NCBI GenBank assembly: GCA_964529975.1
Contig: CAZGXW010000062.1
Span: forward strand, 1 to 14,511
Reading direction: 5' to 3'
DNA length: 14,511 nt
Source of the DNA: JADFMN01 sp964529975
GTDB lineage: Bacteria; Armatimonadota; Fimbriimonadia; Fimbriimonadales; Fimbriimonadaceae
In this document: positions 1 through 7,949 of the stretch, one piece after another
Position numbering within the stretch: the first letter of the stretch is position 1
Layout: every line of letters starts with the position of its first letter
Program-made: the position numbers and the translations under genes
Notes under the pieces: model-generated
Told to the model about the DNA's origin: nothing
The model's database searches: none
The model's input: the letters and a program-made list of their open reading frames with translations, nothing else

Positions 1-1516
1 CCTTTTCGCCAGGCTTCAGCGTTAACGTCCAACGGATCTCAGAGTTGGGGTTGACCGACCGCAGGCCGATCTTGTTCTTCGTCACTTCGCCCGCGTGGGA
101 GGTCGAAGTGACTTCGCCGACCAACTGCTTGTAGACCTTCACCTTGACCTCCTTCGACTTGTAGTTCACGATCTGGACCGTGCCTTTCGCCGTCACCAGG
201 TCGTAGGCGCGTGTGTAGTTCGTGCGAGGGATCGCCGCGATCTGCCGCGACACCTCCTCCTCGACGACGTCCGGCCGAATGTCCAGCGCCTTCGTGATCT
301 TCAAAGCCGCCTTGCTTTTCGGCGCCGTGTAGTTGAGCATGTCCTGCCCGATGATCTGTCCCTCTTTGAACGTCGTTGCCGCGCCGGTCGTCAAGGGAAA
401 CGTCGAGGGGTTCGTGAACTCCAGCGTGTGCCACACGTCGTAGACCGAGTCTACAGTTGGCATCGCCCGGTACTCGTTCTCGTTCGTCGCCCAACCGGTC
501 TCAGGAAGATCGAGCGTATAGACGTGCTCATAGTCCGCCTCCTCTTGGAACTGAACAAAGTAGCCGCGCTCGCCCTTGTCGAGCGTCACCTTCGGCAGCG
601 TGTAGAAGAAAAGGTCCTCAAGTTGCTGTCCCTCGAGTTGGCCCGGATCGAACGGCTCGAAGCCTCCGCCGAACGCGCCGCCTTCAGCCACACGGCCTGC
701 GTACGCGTTCTGTGCCATCGGCGCGGCGTCAGCAGCGGCCGCTCCCGCTGTCATCAAACCCTGTACGAACTGGTCGACGTTCATACCGCTGGTCAGGGGG
801 TCCCAAGCGTTGATGAAGCGCACGTGCGGGAAGCCCGTGATCAGTTTCAAGTCGATGTTCTCGATCTTCCCAAGGTCGTTGATGATCGTCGCCTTCGAAG
901 TGACCTTCAGTTTCTTCTCGTCCGAAATGTCGACGTGGTAGCCTGGCGCCCACGTCAACCCGCGCTCCAGGCTCAGCACCATGATGCTGCCACTGCCTCG
1001 GGCTCTAACGCGCAGCGCGATGCTCCGCGACTCACCCTTGACCTGGTAGACAAGGTCTCCAGACAAGGACGTCACCTCATAGACGCGGTTCTTTTGAAAT
1101 GCCCGCGTCGTTCCGTCTTCCACCTTCATCACGACTAGCGTTCCCGTAGAACTGACGAGCTCCCCGAAATGTCCCGTCGGCTTGTTGTCCCCAGGCTGCA
1201 CGATCCACAAGGTCAACATCTTGCCTTGGTTCGCGTCCAAGAGGGCATCGAGCGATCCGATGCTCGCAGTCACCTCCTTGGTCACCGTCGTCGTCACGAC
1301 CGAGTCGATCGTCACTCCACGGCTCGCTGTCACCCAGAGCGTCCCCAGCACCGAACGGGGCGGGTTCTCAATGAGGACCTCGCCCTCACCGTTCAAGGGA
1401 GCAGAGCGCACGACCACCGCATATCCGTTCTTAAAGAGCGAAGCGGCCGTAATCTTGGTCTCAACTAGGGTCGGCGGGGCAACGAGGGCCACTGCCAAAA
1501 GCGTCGAAGTCAGCAT
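1..1516 (-). CDS. DUF4139 domain-containing protein, C-terminus cut by the window edge
   Basis: An open frame runs on the minus strand from ATG at 1516 to base 2 with no stop, giving 505 visible codons. The start is well supported: GGAGGA (1525-1530) lies 8 nt upstream. The N-terminus (MLTSTLLAVALVAPPTLVE) looks like a short export signal without an early Lys/Arg. Next comes a KNGYAVVVR stretch of the kind that opens these proteins. Then a segment WAPGYHVDI, followed about 20 residues on by ATIINDLGKIENIDLKLITG, matches the DUF4139 pattern as I know it. A Gly/Ala-rich low-complexity insert (TAGAAAADAAP to GGAFGGGFE) sits mid-protein, as is common in the family. The last visible residues (IRWTLTLKPGEK) resemble the family's final strand, so probably only 10-20 residues are missing. 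The biochemical role of this family is unknown. The gene starts 50 bp after the recN stop and is probably cotranscribed with it. Long frames on the opposite strand (for example 95-1138) are shadows. Confidence 0.8.
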   Translation of the reverse strand, partial: MLTSTLLAVALVAPPTLVETKITAASLFKNGYAVVVRSAPLNGEGEVLIENPPRSVLGTLWVTASRGVTIDSVVTTTVTKEVTASIGSLDALLDANQGKMLTLWIVQPGDNKPTGHFGELVSSTGTLVVMKVEDGTTRAFQKNRVYEVTSLSGDLVYQVKGESRSIALRVRARGSGSIMVLSLERGLTWAPGYHVDISDEKKLKVTSKATIINDLGKIENIDLKLITGFPHVRFINAWDPLTSGMNVDQFVQGLMTAGAAAADAAPMAQNAYAGRVAEGGAFGGGFEPFDPGQLEGQQLEDLFFYTLPKVTLDKGERGYFVQFQEEADYEHVYTLDLPETGWATNENEYRAMPTVDSVYDVWHTLEFTNPSTFPLTTGAATTFKEGQIIGQDMLNYTAPKSKAALKITKALDIRPDVVEEEVSRQIAAIPRTNYTRAYDLVTAKGTVQIVNYKSKEVKVKVYKQLVGEVTSTSHAGEVTKNKIGLRSVNPNSEIRWTLTLKPGEK

Positions 1517-1566
1517 CTGAATTGTCCTCCGCCGATTCAGACGCTCCGGGGCACCCAGGGTTTGCT

Positions 1567-3219
1567 CTAACCGATCAAGTCCCGTGCGTTCGCCAACGCC
1601 GCCTCGCCCACTTTCTCGCCGGCAAGCATCCTTGCCACCTCAGAAACGCGCTCCTCGCCCTCTAGTTCCACGACCTCCGTCGAAGACCGCCCGCCCTTCA
1701 CCCGCTTCTCGATCCGGAAGTGGGTGTCCGCCCTCCCTGCGATCTGTGGCAGGTGGCTGATCGACAGCACCTGATAGTGGTGGGCGAGGTCGCGCAGTTT
1801 TGTAGCCGTCACCGCCGCCGCCCGGCCGCTCAAGCCCGTGTCCACCTCATCGAAGATCAGCGTCGGCACGCCGGCGCGTCCCGCCGAGGCGACTTTGATC
1901 GCGAGCATGATGCGTGAAATCTCACCTCCGCTTGCCACCTTCGCCATCGGTCTCGGTGGGTCTCCCGGGTTCGCCGTGAAGTAGAACTCGACGGAATCGG
2001 CGCCGTCTGACGCCACAGGCTTGGGTGAAACCCTGACCTCGAACTCCGCCTTCTCCATAGCGAGTTCGCGTGCGTGCTTGGTCACAATGCTCGAGAACTC
2101 CTGAGCCGCCCGCAGCCTGATCTTCGTTAGTTCGGCCGCTTTCGCCTGGAGGCGCTTCTCCGACTCCGTGAGAAGCGCGACGACCTCCTCCTCGCTGACG
2201 CCACAGCCCTCCATCACGGCGAGTTCCTGCCTTGCCGCGTCGAGAAACGCAAGCACCGCGCTCTCATTTTCGCCGTACTTCTTTCGCAATCGCTTTAATG
2301 AGTCGAGGCGGCCAGCAGCCTCCTCGAGTGCAGCAGGGTCGCGCTCGAGCGTGTCCACGTATTCGCGCAACCGGCGCACGGCGTCCTCGAGTGAGAACAG
2401 CGACTCGCGCAGCGGATCGATGACATTTTCGATGGAGGGATCGAGCGAAGAACAGTCCTCGAGCGAGCGAAGGCTTGCGCCCAGTCGTTCGATACCCGCA
2501 CCTTCGCCTTCGCTCAAGGCGTCGAGCGCGCTGCTCGAAGCGGAGACGAGCCGCTCGGAGTGCCGCAACCGTGCGATCCGCGCCTCAAGTTCTTCGTATT
2601 CGCCCGCCACAGGGCCGACCGAACCGATCTCCTCGACCTGGAACCGCAGCATGTCCAGCCTCTGCTCGATGTCCCGCCTGTCCGATCTCAAAGTCGCGAG
2701 CCTGCGTCGCTGGCTCTCGCACTCGCTGTGCATCGCGCCCACCACTTCGCGCAGCGAGGCCGCCTTCTCACCGATCCACTCGTCCAGGAACACGATCTGC
2801 CGCTCGACGTCCAGGAGCGCTTGGTGGTCGTGCTGCCCGTGCAAATCGACCAGTTCAGCCCCGATCGAGCGCAGAACGCCGACCGACGCCAATCGACCAT
2901 TGATCCGGACCGTGGACCTCCCCTCGGCAGAGACTTCACGAACAATAACGATCTCGCCGTCTTCGACCTCGACTCCGTTTGCCTCGCAAACCGACAGAGC
3001 AGACCCGTTGACGGACGCCGACAAGGACACCACAGCCTTGCGCGCTCCAGACCGTACGAGGTCCGAGTCCGCCCGACCGCCCAAAGCCAGTCCGATGGCG
3101 TCCACAAGCAACGACTTACCCGCGCCAGTCTCGCCGGTCAGAACAGACAGTCCGGGCCCGAACACGACCGAACACGACTCGATCGTCGCGACGTCTTTTA
3201 CCGTCAGGGCCCGCAACAT
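1567..3219 (-). CDS. recN: DNA repair protein RecN
   Basis: RecN is an SMC-like cytoplasmic ATPase that acts early in recombinational repair of double-strand breaks. The 550-aa product has the usual family length and is complete. Walker A (GETGAGKS) is at residues 29-36. A long coiled-coil region rich in Leu, Glu and Arg spans roughly residues 155-370. The ABC signature (VASGGEISRIML) has its S-G-G-E at 430-433, and Walker B (LIFDEVDTGLSG) has D457-E458. The H-loop segment ISHLPQIAGRAD follows. The start ATG is preceded by GGGGGTG (3224-3230), which can pair with the anti-SD sequence with one G-U wobble at 4-nt spacing. No LexA-type CTGT-N8-ACAG box is visible upstream, so SOS control of the classical type is not supported. 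The gene is divergent from the CDF transporter and is followed by the DUF4139 gene. Confidence 0.97.
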   Translation of the reverse strand: MLRALTVKDVATIESCSVVFGPGLSVLTGETGAGKSLLVDAIGLALGGRADSDLVRSGARKAVVSLSASVNGSALSVCEANGVEVEDGEIVIVREVSAEGRSTVRINGRLASVGVLRSIGAELVDLHGQHDHQALLDVERQIVFLDEWIGEKAASLREVVGAMHSECESQRRRLATLRSDRRDIEQRLDMLRFQVEEIGSVGPVAGEYEELEARIARLRHSERLVSASSSALDALSEGEGAGIERLGASLRSLEDCSSLDPSIENVIDPLRESLFSLEDAVRRLREYVDTLERDPAALEEAAGRLDSLKRLRKKYGENESAVLAFLDAARQELAVMEGCGVSEEEVVALLTESEKRLQAKAAELTKIRLRAAQEFSSIVTKHARELAMEKAEFEVRVSPKPVASDGADSVEFYFTANPGDPPRPMAKVASGGEISRIMLAIKVASAGRAGVPTLIFDEVDTGLSGRAAAVTATKLRDLAHHYQVLSISHLPQIAGRADTHFRIEKRVKGGRSSTEVVELEGEERVSEVARMLAGEKVGEAALANARDLIG

Positions 3220-3265
3220 AAGGCACCCCCAAGATACCCGTGCCAGGTGCCAGAATCAGGCGAGT
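3220..3265. promoter_or_regulatory. Divergent intergenic region with direct and inverted repeats
   Basis: This 46-bp spacer between recN (minus) and the CDF gene (plus) must hold promoter elements for one or both. It contains a tandem 7-mer, GTGCCAG twice at 3240-3253. It also holds an inverted pair, GGCACC (3222-3227) and GGTGCC (3246-3251), separated by 18 bp. On the minus strand TATCTT (around 3231-3236) is a weak -10 candidate for recN, without a convincing -35. The repeats could be a repressor operator, but at this size chance cannot be excluded. Confidence 0.35.
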
Positions 3266-4183
3266 TTGCAGAACACCGAAGCGGCACGGAAGGTCGACAG
3301 AGCGGCGAAGGTCGCGCTCGCCTCGACCGTTGTCGTGGTCGCCATCAAACTCGCCGCTGCCGCACTCAGCGATAGCGTGTCCGTCCTAGCGGAGGGACTG
3401 CAGTCTCTCATCGACGTCCTCATGTCGCTCGCCGTCGTCTGGACCCTGCGCATCGCAGCCGCGCCTCCGGACGAAGAGCACCCGTTCGGCCATGGCAAAG
3501 CGGAACTCATCGCCAGTGCGTTCCAAATGCTCGTCGTCCTCTTCACTGCAGCAGTAGTCGTCTGGCAGTCAGTCCACCGCTTTGCTGAGCCGCACGACAT
3601 CGTTCCCGTCTACGGCATTGCCGCGCTTGCGTACGCGCTCGTCGCGAACTTCCTCGTGGCGACCTATCTCCGAAGGACGCTCAAAACCGCGAAGTCCCCG
3701 CTCTTGCAAGGCGAGATCGAGCACATCCGCTCCGACTCGCTTGCGTCAGCCGGAATCCTCATCGGCCTCGTCGTCTACCAGTTCACGCTCTGGCCACCGC
3801 TCGATCCGTTGCTTGCCATCGCCTTCACCGCGATCGGTGCGTTCTTCGCGCTGCGCCAACTCCGTCGCATCATCCACCCCCTCATGGACGGCTCCCTACC
3901 GTCTCACGACATCGCCAGCCTCGAGCGCGTCCTCAAGGACCACGAGGACGTCCGCGGCTACCACAACCTCCATACGCGCGAGACGGGCCAGGTCCGGTAC
4001 GTCTCCCTCCACGTGCTGCTCGACGACGACCTCACTTTCGTCCAAGCGCACGACCTGGCCGAACAGATCGAGGACGAACTCAGCGACGCCCTCGGCGGGG
4101 CCCACGTCACCCTCCACTACGAACCGGCGGAGGCCGAAAGGGAACACCGGCGTCTAGAGCACGGTGAGCCACGTCCTAACTAG
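3266..4183 (+). CDS. Cation diffusion facilitator (CDF) family transporter
   Basis: This is a predicted proton-coupled divalent metal exporter of the inner membrane, 305 aa and of normal family length. The frame is open far upstream, but that part is antisense to recN. The best start is TTG at 3266, preceded by AGGCGAG, because it gives the N-terminus MQNTEAARKVDRAAK just ahead of TM1. There are about six TM segments in residues 15-215, then a cytoplasmic C-terminal domain (VRYVSLHVLLDDDLTFVQAH) that ends with a ferredoxin-like VTLHYEPAE. The CDF signature DEEHPFGHGKAE lies between TM2 and TM3. Transport-site residues by alignment to YiiP are Q46 and D50 in TM2, and H153 and D157 in TM5 (HIRSD). 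Q46 replaces the Asp/His/Asn usual at that position, so metal specificity cannot be assigned. The DoxX gene overlaps or immediately follows it. Confidence 0.9.
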   Translation: MQNTEAARKVDRAAKVALASTVVVVAIKLAAAALSDSVSVLAEGLQSLIDVLMSLAVVWTLRIAAAPPDEEHPFGHGKAELIASAFQMLVVLFTAAVVVWQSVHRFAEPHDIVPVYGIAALAYALVANFLVATYLRRTLKTAKSPLLQGEIEHIRSDSLASAGILIGLVVYQFTLWPPLDPLLAIAFTAIGAFFALRQLRRIIHPLMDGSLPSHDIASLERVLKDHEDVRGYHNLHTRETGQVRYVSLHVLLDDDLTFVQAHDLAEQIEDELSDALGGAHVTLHYEPAEAEREHRRLEHGEPRPN

Positions 4184-4661
4184 AGGTATGGCAGGTTCGG
4201 GCGAAGAAAGGGCCCTCGGTTGGTCGTTGCTCCTCATGCGCGTCGTGATAGGAGTCATCATGCTGTACTACGGCGTCCAGAACGTCTTTGGCGTGATGGG
4301 CGGGGAGGGGTTCTACGCCTCGTCAGAGTCCTTTGCAAATGCGTTCGGCGTCGAGCACTACGTCGGACAGGCAGCGATGGTCGGCCAGTTGGTCGCCGGC
4401 GTCCTCCTCATCGCCGGACTCGCCACGCGGGTCGCCGCGCTCGTCATCGGCTCCATGATGATGGTCGCCGCCGTCATGGGAGCGCAGAACACCGAATCGC
4501 TCGTCAAGACGACGAGCACAGACCCGCTCGCTGCCGTCGGCTATCCCACGTGCATTCTCGTCATGTCTATCGTCATGATCTTCCTTGGAGGCGGCCTCCT
4601 CTCGATCGACGCCAAACTCAAGACCGATAGGCGCAAGGCCAAGGTCGCGAAACTATCATAA
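4164..4661 (+). CDS. DoxX-like integral membrane protein
   Basis: A 165-aa protein with four predicted membrane helices, at about residues 18-38, 66-86, 88-108 and 127-148. The pattern (LLLMRVVIGVIMLYYGVQNVFG, then GQLVAGVLLIAGLATRVAAL, then a polar loop and a final helix) fits the DoxX/DoxD family. Proteins of this family have been linked to thiosulfate metabolism or redox stress, but the substrate here is unknown. The start is uncertain. GTG at 4164 overlaps the CDF gene by 20 bp. ATG at 4188 would place the start 4 bp after the CDF stop, with GAGG only one base upstream. Either way the two genes are closely coupled. The C-terminal tail is basic (KTDRRKAKVAK), which suggests it is cytoplasmic. 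Confidence 0.85.
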   Translation: MSHVLTRGMAGSGEERALGWSLLLMRVVIGVIMLYYGVQNVFGVMGGEGFYASSESFANAFGVEHYVGQAAMVGQLVAGVLLIAGLATRVAALVIGSMMMVAAVMGAQNTESLVKTTSTDPLAAVGYPTCILVMSIVMIFLGGGLLSIDAKLKTDRRKAKVAKLS

Positions 4662-4662
4662 T
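4657..4662 (+). promoter_or_regulatory. Possible -10 element for leaderless transcription of the M3 peptidase gene
   Basis: CATAAT matches the -10 consensus at five of six positions and ends 6 nt before the ATG at 4669. That spacing would put the transcription start at or next to the start codon. The peptidase gene has no Shine-Dalgarno sequence, only GGGCGC before ATG, which fits a leaderless message. There is no clear -35, and the hexamer overlaps the DoxX stop codon, so this may be chance. Confidence 0.3.
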
Positions 4663-4668
4663 GGGCGC

Positions 4669-6483
4669 ATGAGCGCCACTGCACCCGAGGCCGCAGCAAG
4701 CGGCGTCCAATGGGACCTTTCCTCCCTCTTCGCGTCCATCGACGACCCGAAAGTCGAAGAGACGTGGAACGAGTCGCACAGGCGCGCCGACGCGTTTGCG
4801 CAGAAGTATCGCGGCAAGGTCGAGAGCGGCTCGCTCGCCGCAAAAGAACTCGCAGAAGCGATCAAGGAACTCGAGGCCCTCGTGAGCGAGTCGGGCAAGC
4901 CCGTCAACTACGCGCACTTGCGCTTCGCAGCCAACACGAGCGATGAGGAAATCGCCGCGTTCATGCAGGCGCAAATGGAAAAGGCGAGCGAACTGCGCGT
5001 CAAACTCATGTTCTTCGAACTCGAACTCCTTAAGGCCCCGCAGGAGTACATCGAGAAGTGCCTCAGAGACCCCGCGCTCGAAAACTACGTCCACTACGTC
5101 TCGACCTCTCGCACCTACGCCCCGTACATCCTGACCGAGCCCGAAGAGGTCGTCATGGAGGAACTCTCAAACACCGGAGGCCGGGCATGGGTCCGACTAC
5201 ACGATGAACTGACAGCCGCGCTCAAGTGCACCTACAAAGACCCCAACTCGAACAAACAAGAAAGCCTCAGCCTCGAAGAGACGATCACAAAACTCCGCGA
5301 CGCAGATCGTGCGGTCCGCCAAGCCGCTGCCGACGCGATGACCGCTGGCCTCGAAAGCCTGGAGAAGGTCATCGTATACACGTACAACACGCTGCTCGCG
5401 GACAAGCGTGTCTCCGACAAACTTCGAAAGTACGAGTACGCCGAACAGTCTCGCCACCTCGCCAACGAACTGGACAAAGCCACAGTCGATATCGTCATGC
5501 GCCTCTGCCGCGAGCGCGGCGACCTCGTGTCCCGCTACTACAAGGTCAAGTCGCAGATACTCGGCATCAAGGGCCTGACGCACATTGACCGCTACGCGCC
5601 TCTCTTCGAGGCGGAGAAGCACGTCGGATGGACCGACGCGAAAAGCACAGTCCTCGACGCGTTCCAAGCGTTCTCGCCCGAAGTCAAAGACCGAGCCGAG
5701 GAGTTCTTTGAAAAGAACTGGATCGACGCCGAACCGCGCGACGGTAAGACGGGCGGCGCGTTCTGCAACTACAACACGCCGGACACACACCCCGTCGTGC
5801 TTATGACCTACCTGGGCAAGCTCAGTGATGTCATGACCCTCGCCCACGAACTCGGCCACGGCGTCCACGCGAGTTTCAGCAGAGGTCAGACGGAGTTCAA
5901 CTTCCACGGCACGCTCCCCCTCGCCGAACTCGCCAGCATCTTCGGCGAGATGCTGGTCTTCGAAGACGTCATCAAGGACGCAAGCGATAAGGACAGGCTC
6001 GCGCTCTATGCCGAGAAGATCGAAGGCATCTTCGCAAGCGTCCACCGGCAAGCCGCAATGTTCCGCTTCGAGCAACGCTGCCATACCGAGCGAAGAGAAA
6101 AGGGAGAACTCCCCAGAGACCGCTTCCGCGAGATTTGGCAGGACGAGATGCAGTCCATGTTCGGTGACGGCCTCACGCTCGGCGAGCAGCACAAGTGTTG
6201 GTGGCTCTACGTCGGGCACTTCTTCTTCGCGCCGTTCTATGTCTATGCCTATTCGTTCGGCGAACTGCTCACGCTCTCGCTCTACCAAAAGGCCAAGCAG
6301 GCCGGCCCGGAGTTCGCCAAGAGTTACGTCGACGTCCTCAAGTTAGGAGGATCGAAAGATCCCTACGAACTCATGGGCATCCTCGACGTGGACCTGCGTA
6401 GCGAAGAGTTTTGGAGAGGCGGGTTCGACGCGATCGACGCGATGGTCACAGAGTTCGAAAGACTCTGGGCCGGTCAGCGCTAG
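4669..6483 (+). CDS. pepF: M3 family oligoendopeptidase (PepF type)
   Basis: A cytosolic zinc metallopeptidase that cleaves short peptides, 604 aa and complete. The N-terminus VQWDLSSLF is typical of PepF-like M3 enzymes. The helical N-terminal half leads to the substrate-cleft segment GGAFCNYNTPDTHPVVLMTY. The zinc site follows: MTLAHELGHGVH has H393, E394 and H397, and the third ligand is probably E420 in LAELASIFGEML. Family-typical C-terminal features include QAAMFRFEQ and the Tyr-rich HFFFAPFYVYAYSFGELL. The start at 4669 is chosen because it is the first in-frame ATG after the DoxX stop (7 bp away) and gives the expected N-terminus. The frame is open further upstream, but only inside doxX. 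A long minus-strand frame (5197-6288) is an antisense shadow. Confidence 0.95.
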   Translation: MSATAPEAAASGVQWDLSSLFASIDDPKVEETWNESHRRADAFAQKYRGKVESGSLAAKELAEAIKELEALVSESGKPVNYAHLRFAANTSDEEIAAFMQAQMEKASELRVKLMFFELELLKAPQEYIEKCLRDPALENYVHYVSTSRTYAPYILTEPEEVVMEELSNTGGRAWVRLHDELTAALKCTYKDPNSNKQESLSLEETITKLRDADRAVRQAAADAMTAGLESLEKVIVYTYNTLLADKRVSDKLRKYEYAEQSRHLANELDKATVDIVMRLCRERGDLVSRYYKVKSQILGIKGLTHIDRYAPLFEAEKHVGWTDAKSTVLDAFQAFSPEVKDRAEEFFEKNWIDAEPRDGKTGGAFCNYNTPDTHPVVLMTYLGKLSDVMTLAHELGHGVHASFSRGQTEFNFHGTLPLAELASIFGEMLVFEDVIKDASDKDRLALYAEKIEGIFASVHRQAAMFRFEQRCHTERREKGELPRDRFREIWQDEMQSMFGDGLTLGEQHKCWWLYVGHFFFAPFYVYAYSFGELLTLSLYQKAKQAGPEFAKSYVDVLKLGGSKDPYELMGILDVDLRSEEFWRGGFDAIDAMVTEFERLWAGQR

Positions 6484-6518
6484 GTGCGTCTCGGCCCCGA
6501 CGACCGTCCCGAACTTAG

Positions 6519-7913
6519 GTGAAAGACCGACGCACAAAGATCGTCTGTACGCTTGGCCCCGCTGTGGACAGCAAGGCGAAGGTCAAGTCACTGATCGACG
6601 CGGGGATGAACGTCGCGCGCATCAACTGCAGCCACGGCGATTGGGCGACGCGCCGCAAGTGGGTCAAGTGGATCGAGGAGCTCCAGCCAAAGGTCGATCC
6701 GATCGGTCTGCTCATCGACCTCCAAGGGCCTAAGTTCCGCATAGGCGAGATACCTGGCGGCGAGATCCGCATCCGGGCGGGCGCCTCCCTGACCCTCGGC
6801 CACAAGAAAGGCAAATCCACCCTCACCGTCCCGAACCCTCGCATGTGGGCGGCGATCAAGCCCGGCGTACGACTGATGATCGGCGATGGCGGCGTCGAGA
6901 TCAAGGCGGTCAAAAAGCAAGGCGAGACGATCGCTTGTACTGCGCTCTGTGGCGGCACGGTTCGCTCGCGACAAGGCCTCACGCTCGTGGGCAAATCGTT
7001 CGATGTGCCGTCGATCACCGAGCAGGACAAGGAAGACCTAAAGCACGCTCTCAACGTCGGAGCAGACTTCATCGCGCTGAGTTACGTGCGACGAGCCAAG
7101 GACATCAAGGAGCTCCGAAGACTGATCGATCGAAAGGACAAGGCCGTCAAGGTCGTCGCGAAGATCGAGACGAGCGAGGCGCTCGATCAGATAGAAGAGA
7201 TCGCACAGGCCGCCGACGTCCTCATGGTCGCGCGCGGCGACCTCGGGCTGCAAATGCCGCTGGAAGACGTGCCGCTGGCACAAAAGCGCATCATAAACGT
7301 CGGCAACGCGTTCGCCAAGCCCGTCATAACCGCGACACAAATGCTCGAGAGCATGATCGCGTCTCCGCGTCCCACGCGCGCCGAGGCGACGGACGTCGCC
7401 AACGCCATCCTCGATGGCACCGACGCCGTCATGCTCAGCGGTGAGACCGCGACGGGCGCATATCCCCTCGACGCGGTCAAGACGATGTCGCGCATCGCCG
7501 TGCGCGCAGAACAAAGCATCGATGCCTTTATCGAGTCCGGACGCCTCGAAGACCTCGAGACCGACTCAGTCGCCCGTGCGGCCGTCGCCATTTCCGAAGG
7601 CCTTCGGACCGCAGCGATCCTCGTCAGCACGACGAGCGGACTCACCCCGCGGATGGTCAGCCGCTACCGCCCAGAACTTCCGCTCCTCTGTGTCTGCTGG
7701 AGCAAGAAGACCCACAGGCAAATGAGCGTCGTCTGGGGAGTTGAGGCAGTCTACGCAAGCCTCCCAAAGGGCACCGATGAGGCCGTCAAGGCGACCATCG
7801 ACGCCTTCAAGAGGCTGAAGAGGGTCAAACCCGGCGAAAAGGTCGTGGTCACCGCAGGAGTCCCCGCCGGAGTGCCAGGAAACACCAACATGATCCTCGT
7901 CCGGACCGTCTGA
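6519..7913 (+). CDS. pyk: Pyruvate kinase
   Basis: This enzyme catalyses the last step of glycolysis, phosphoenolpyruvate plus ADP to pyruvate plus ATP. The product has 464 aa, close to the short bacterial form, with no extra C-terminal PEP-utilizer domain. The N-terminus RRTKIVCTLGPA is family-typical. The active-site stretch ARINCSHGDW has Cys where Phe is usual, and IDLQGPKFRIGE follows. The catalytic and metal residues are present: K215 and E217 in AKIETSEA, and D241 in ARGDLGLQMP. The strongly conserved stretch ITATQMLESM-PRPTRAEATDVANAILDG-MLSGETA-GAYP is intact. The C-terminal domain has VSTTSGLTPRMVSRYRP. The start is GTG at 6519, 35 bp after the pepF stop, with no real Shine-Dalgarno sequence. 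It is accepted because the conserved N-terminus begins four codons later. No effector-site assignment is attempted. Confidence 0.97.
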   Translation: MKDRRTKIVCTLGPAVDSKAKVKSLIDAGMNVARINCSHGDWATRRKWVKWIEELQPKVDPIGLLIDLQGPKFRIGEIPGGEIRIRAGASLTLGHKKGKSTLTVPNPRMWAAIKPGVRLMIGDGGVEIKAVKKQGETIACTALCGGTVRSRQGLTLVGKSFDVPSITEQDKEDLKHALNVGADFIALSYVRRAKDIKELRRLIDRKDKAVKVVAKIETSEALDQIEEIAQAADVLMVARGDLGLQMPLEDVPLAQKRIINVGNAFAKPVITATQMLESMIASPRPTRAEATDVANAILDGTDAVMLSGETATGAYPLDAVKTMSRIAVRAEQSIDAFIESGRLEDLETDSVARAAVAISEGLRTAAILVSTTSGLTPRMVSRYRPELPLLCVCWSKKTHRQMSVVWGVEAVYASLPKGTDEAVKATIDAFKRLKRVKPGEKVVVTAGVPAGVPGNTNMILVRTV

Positions 7914-7940
7914 TACAATAGGACTCTCCACGGAAGGAGG
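7911..7940 (+). promoter_or_regulatory. Extended -10 promoter and strong ribosome binding site
   Basis: TGATACAAT at 7911-7919 is an extended -10 (TG-n plus TACAAT, five of six), and its TGA is the pyruvate kinase stop codon. A clear -35 is not seen, as expected for an extended -10 promoter. The predicted start of transcription is near 7926. AAGGAGG at 7934-7940 is a strong Shine-Dalgarno sequence 9 nt before the ATG at 7950. Together they suggest that the last two genes of the run can be transcribed independently of pyk. Confidence 0.55.
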
Positions 7941-7949
7941 AAACCAGGC

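Noticed and set aside
95..1138. 347-aa plus-strand open frame
   Set aside because: It is antisense to the DUF4139 gene, has no recognisable domain and is rich in Arg/His/Leu as expected of a shadow frame in GC-rich DNA.
3231..3253. Sigma-54-like CTGGCACG on the minus strand upstream of recN
   Set aside because: The GG and the downstream dinucleotide do not have the GC at the required 10-bp distance, so the -12 element is missing.
2168..3265. Upstream extension of the CDF frame over 365 codons
   Set aside because: This stretch is antisense to recN, is Ser/Arg/Thr-rich low-complexity sequence, and CDF homology begins only just after the TTG at 3266.
5197..6288. 363-aa minus-strand open frame
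   Set aside because: It is antisense to the M3 peptidase, whose motifs are intact, and its Val/Glu/Leu-rich composition is typical of a reverse-frame shadow.
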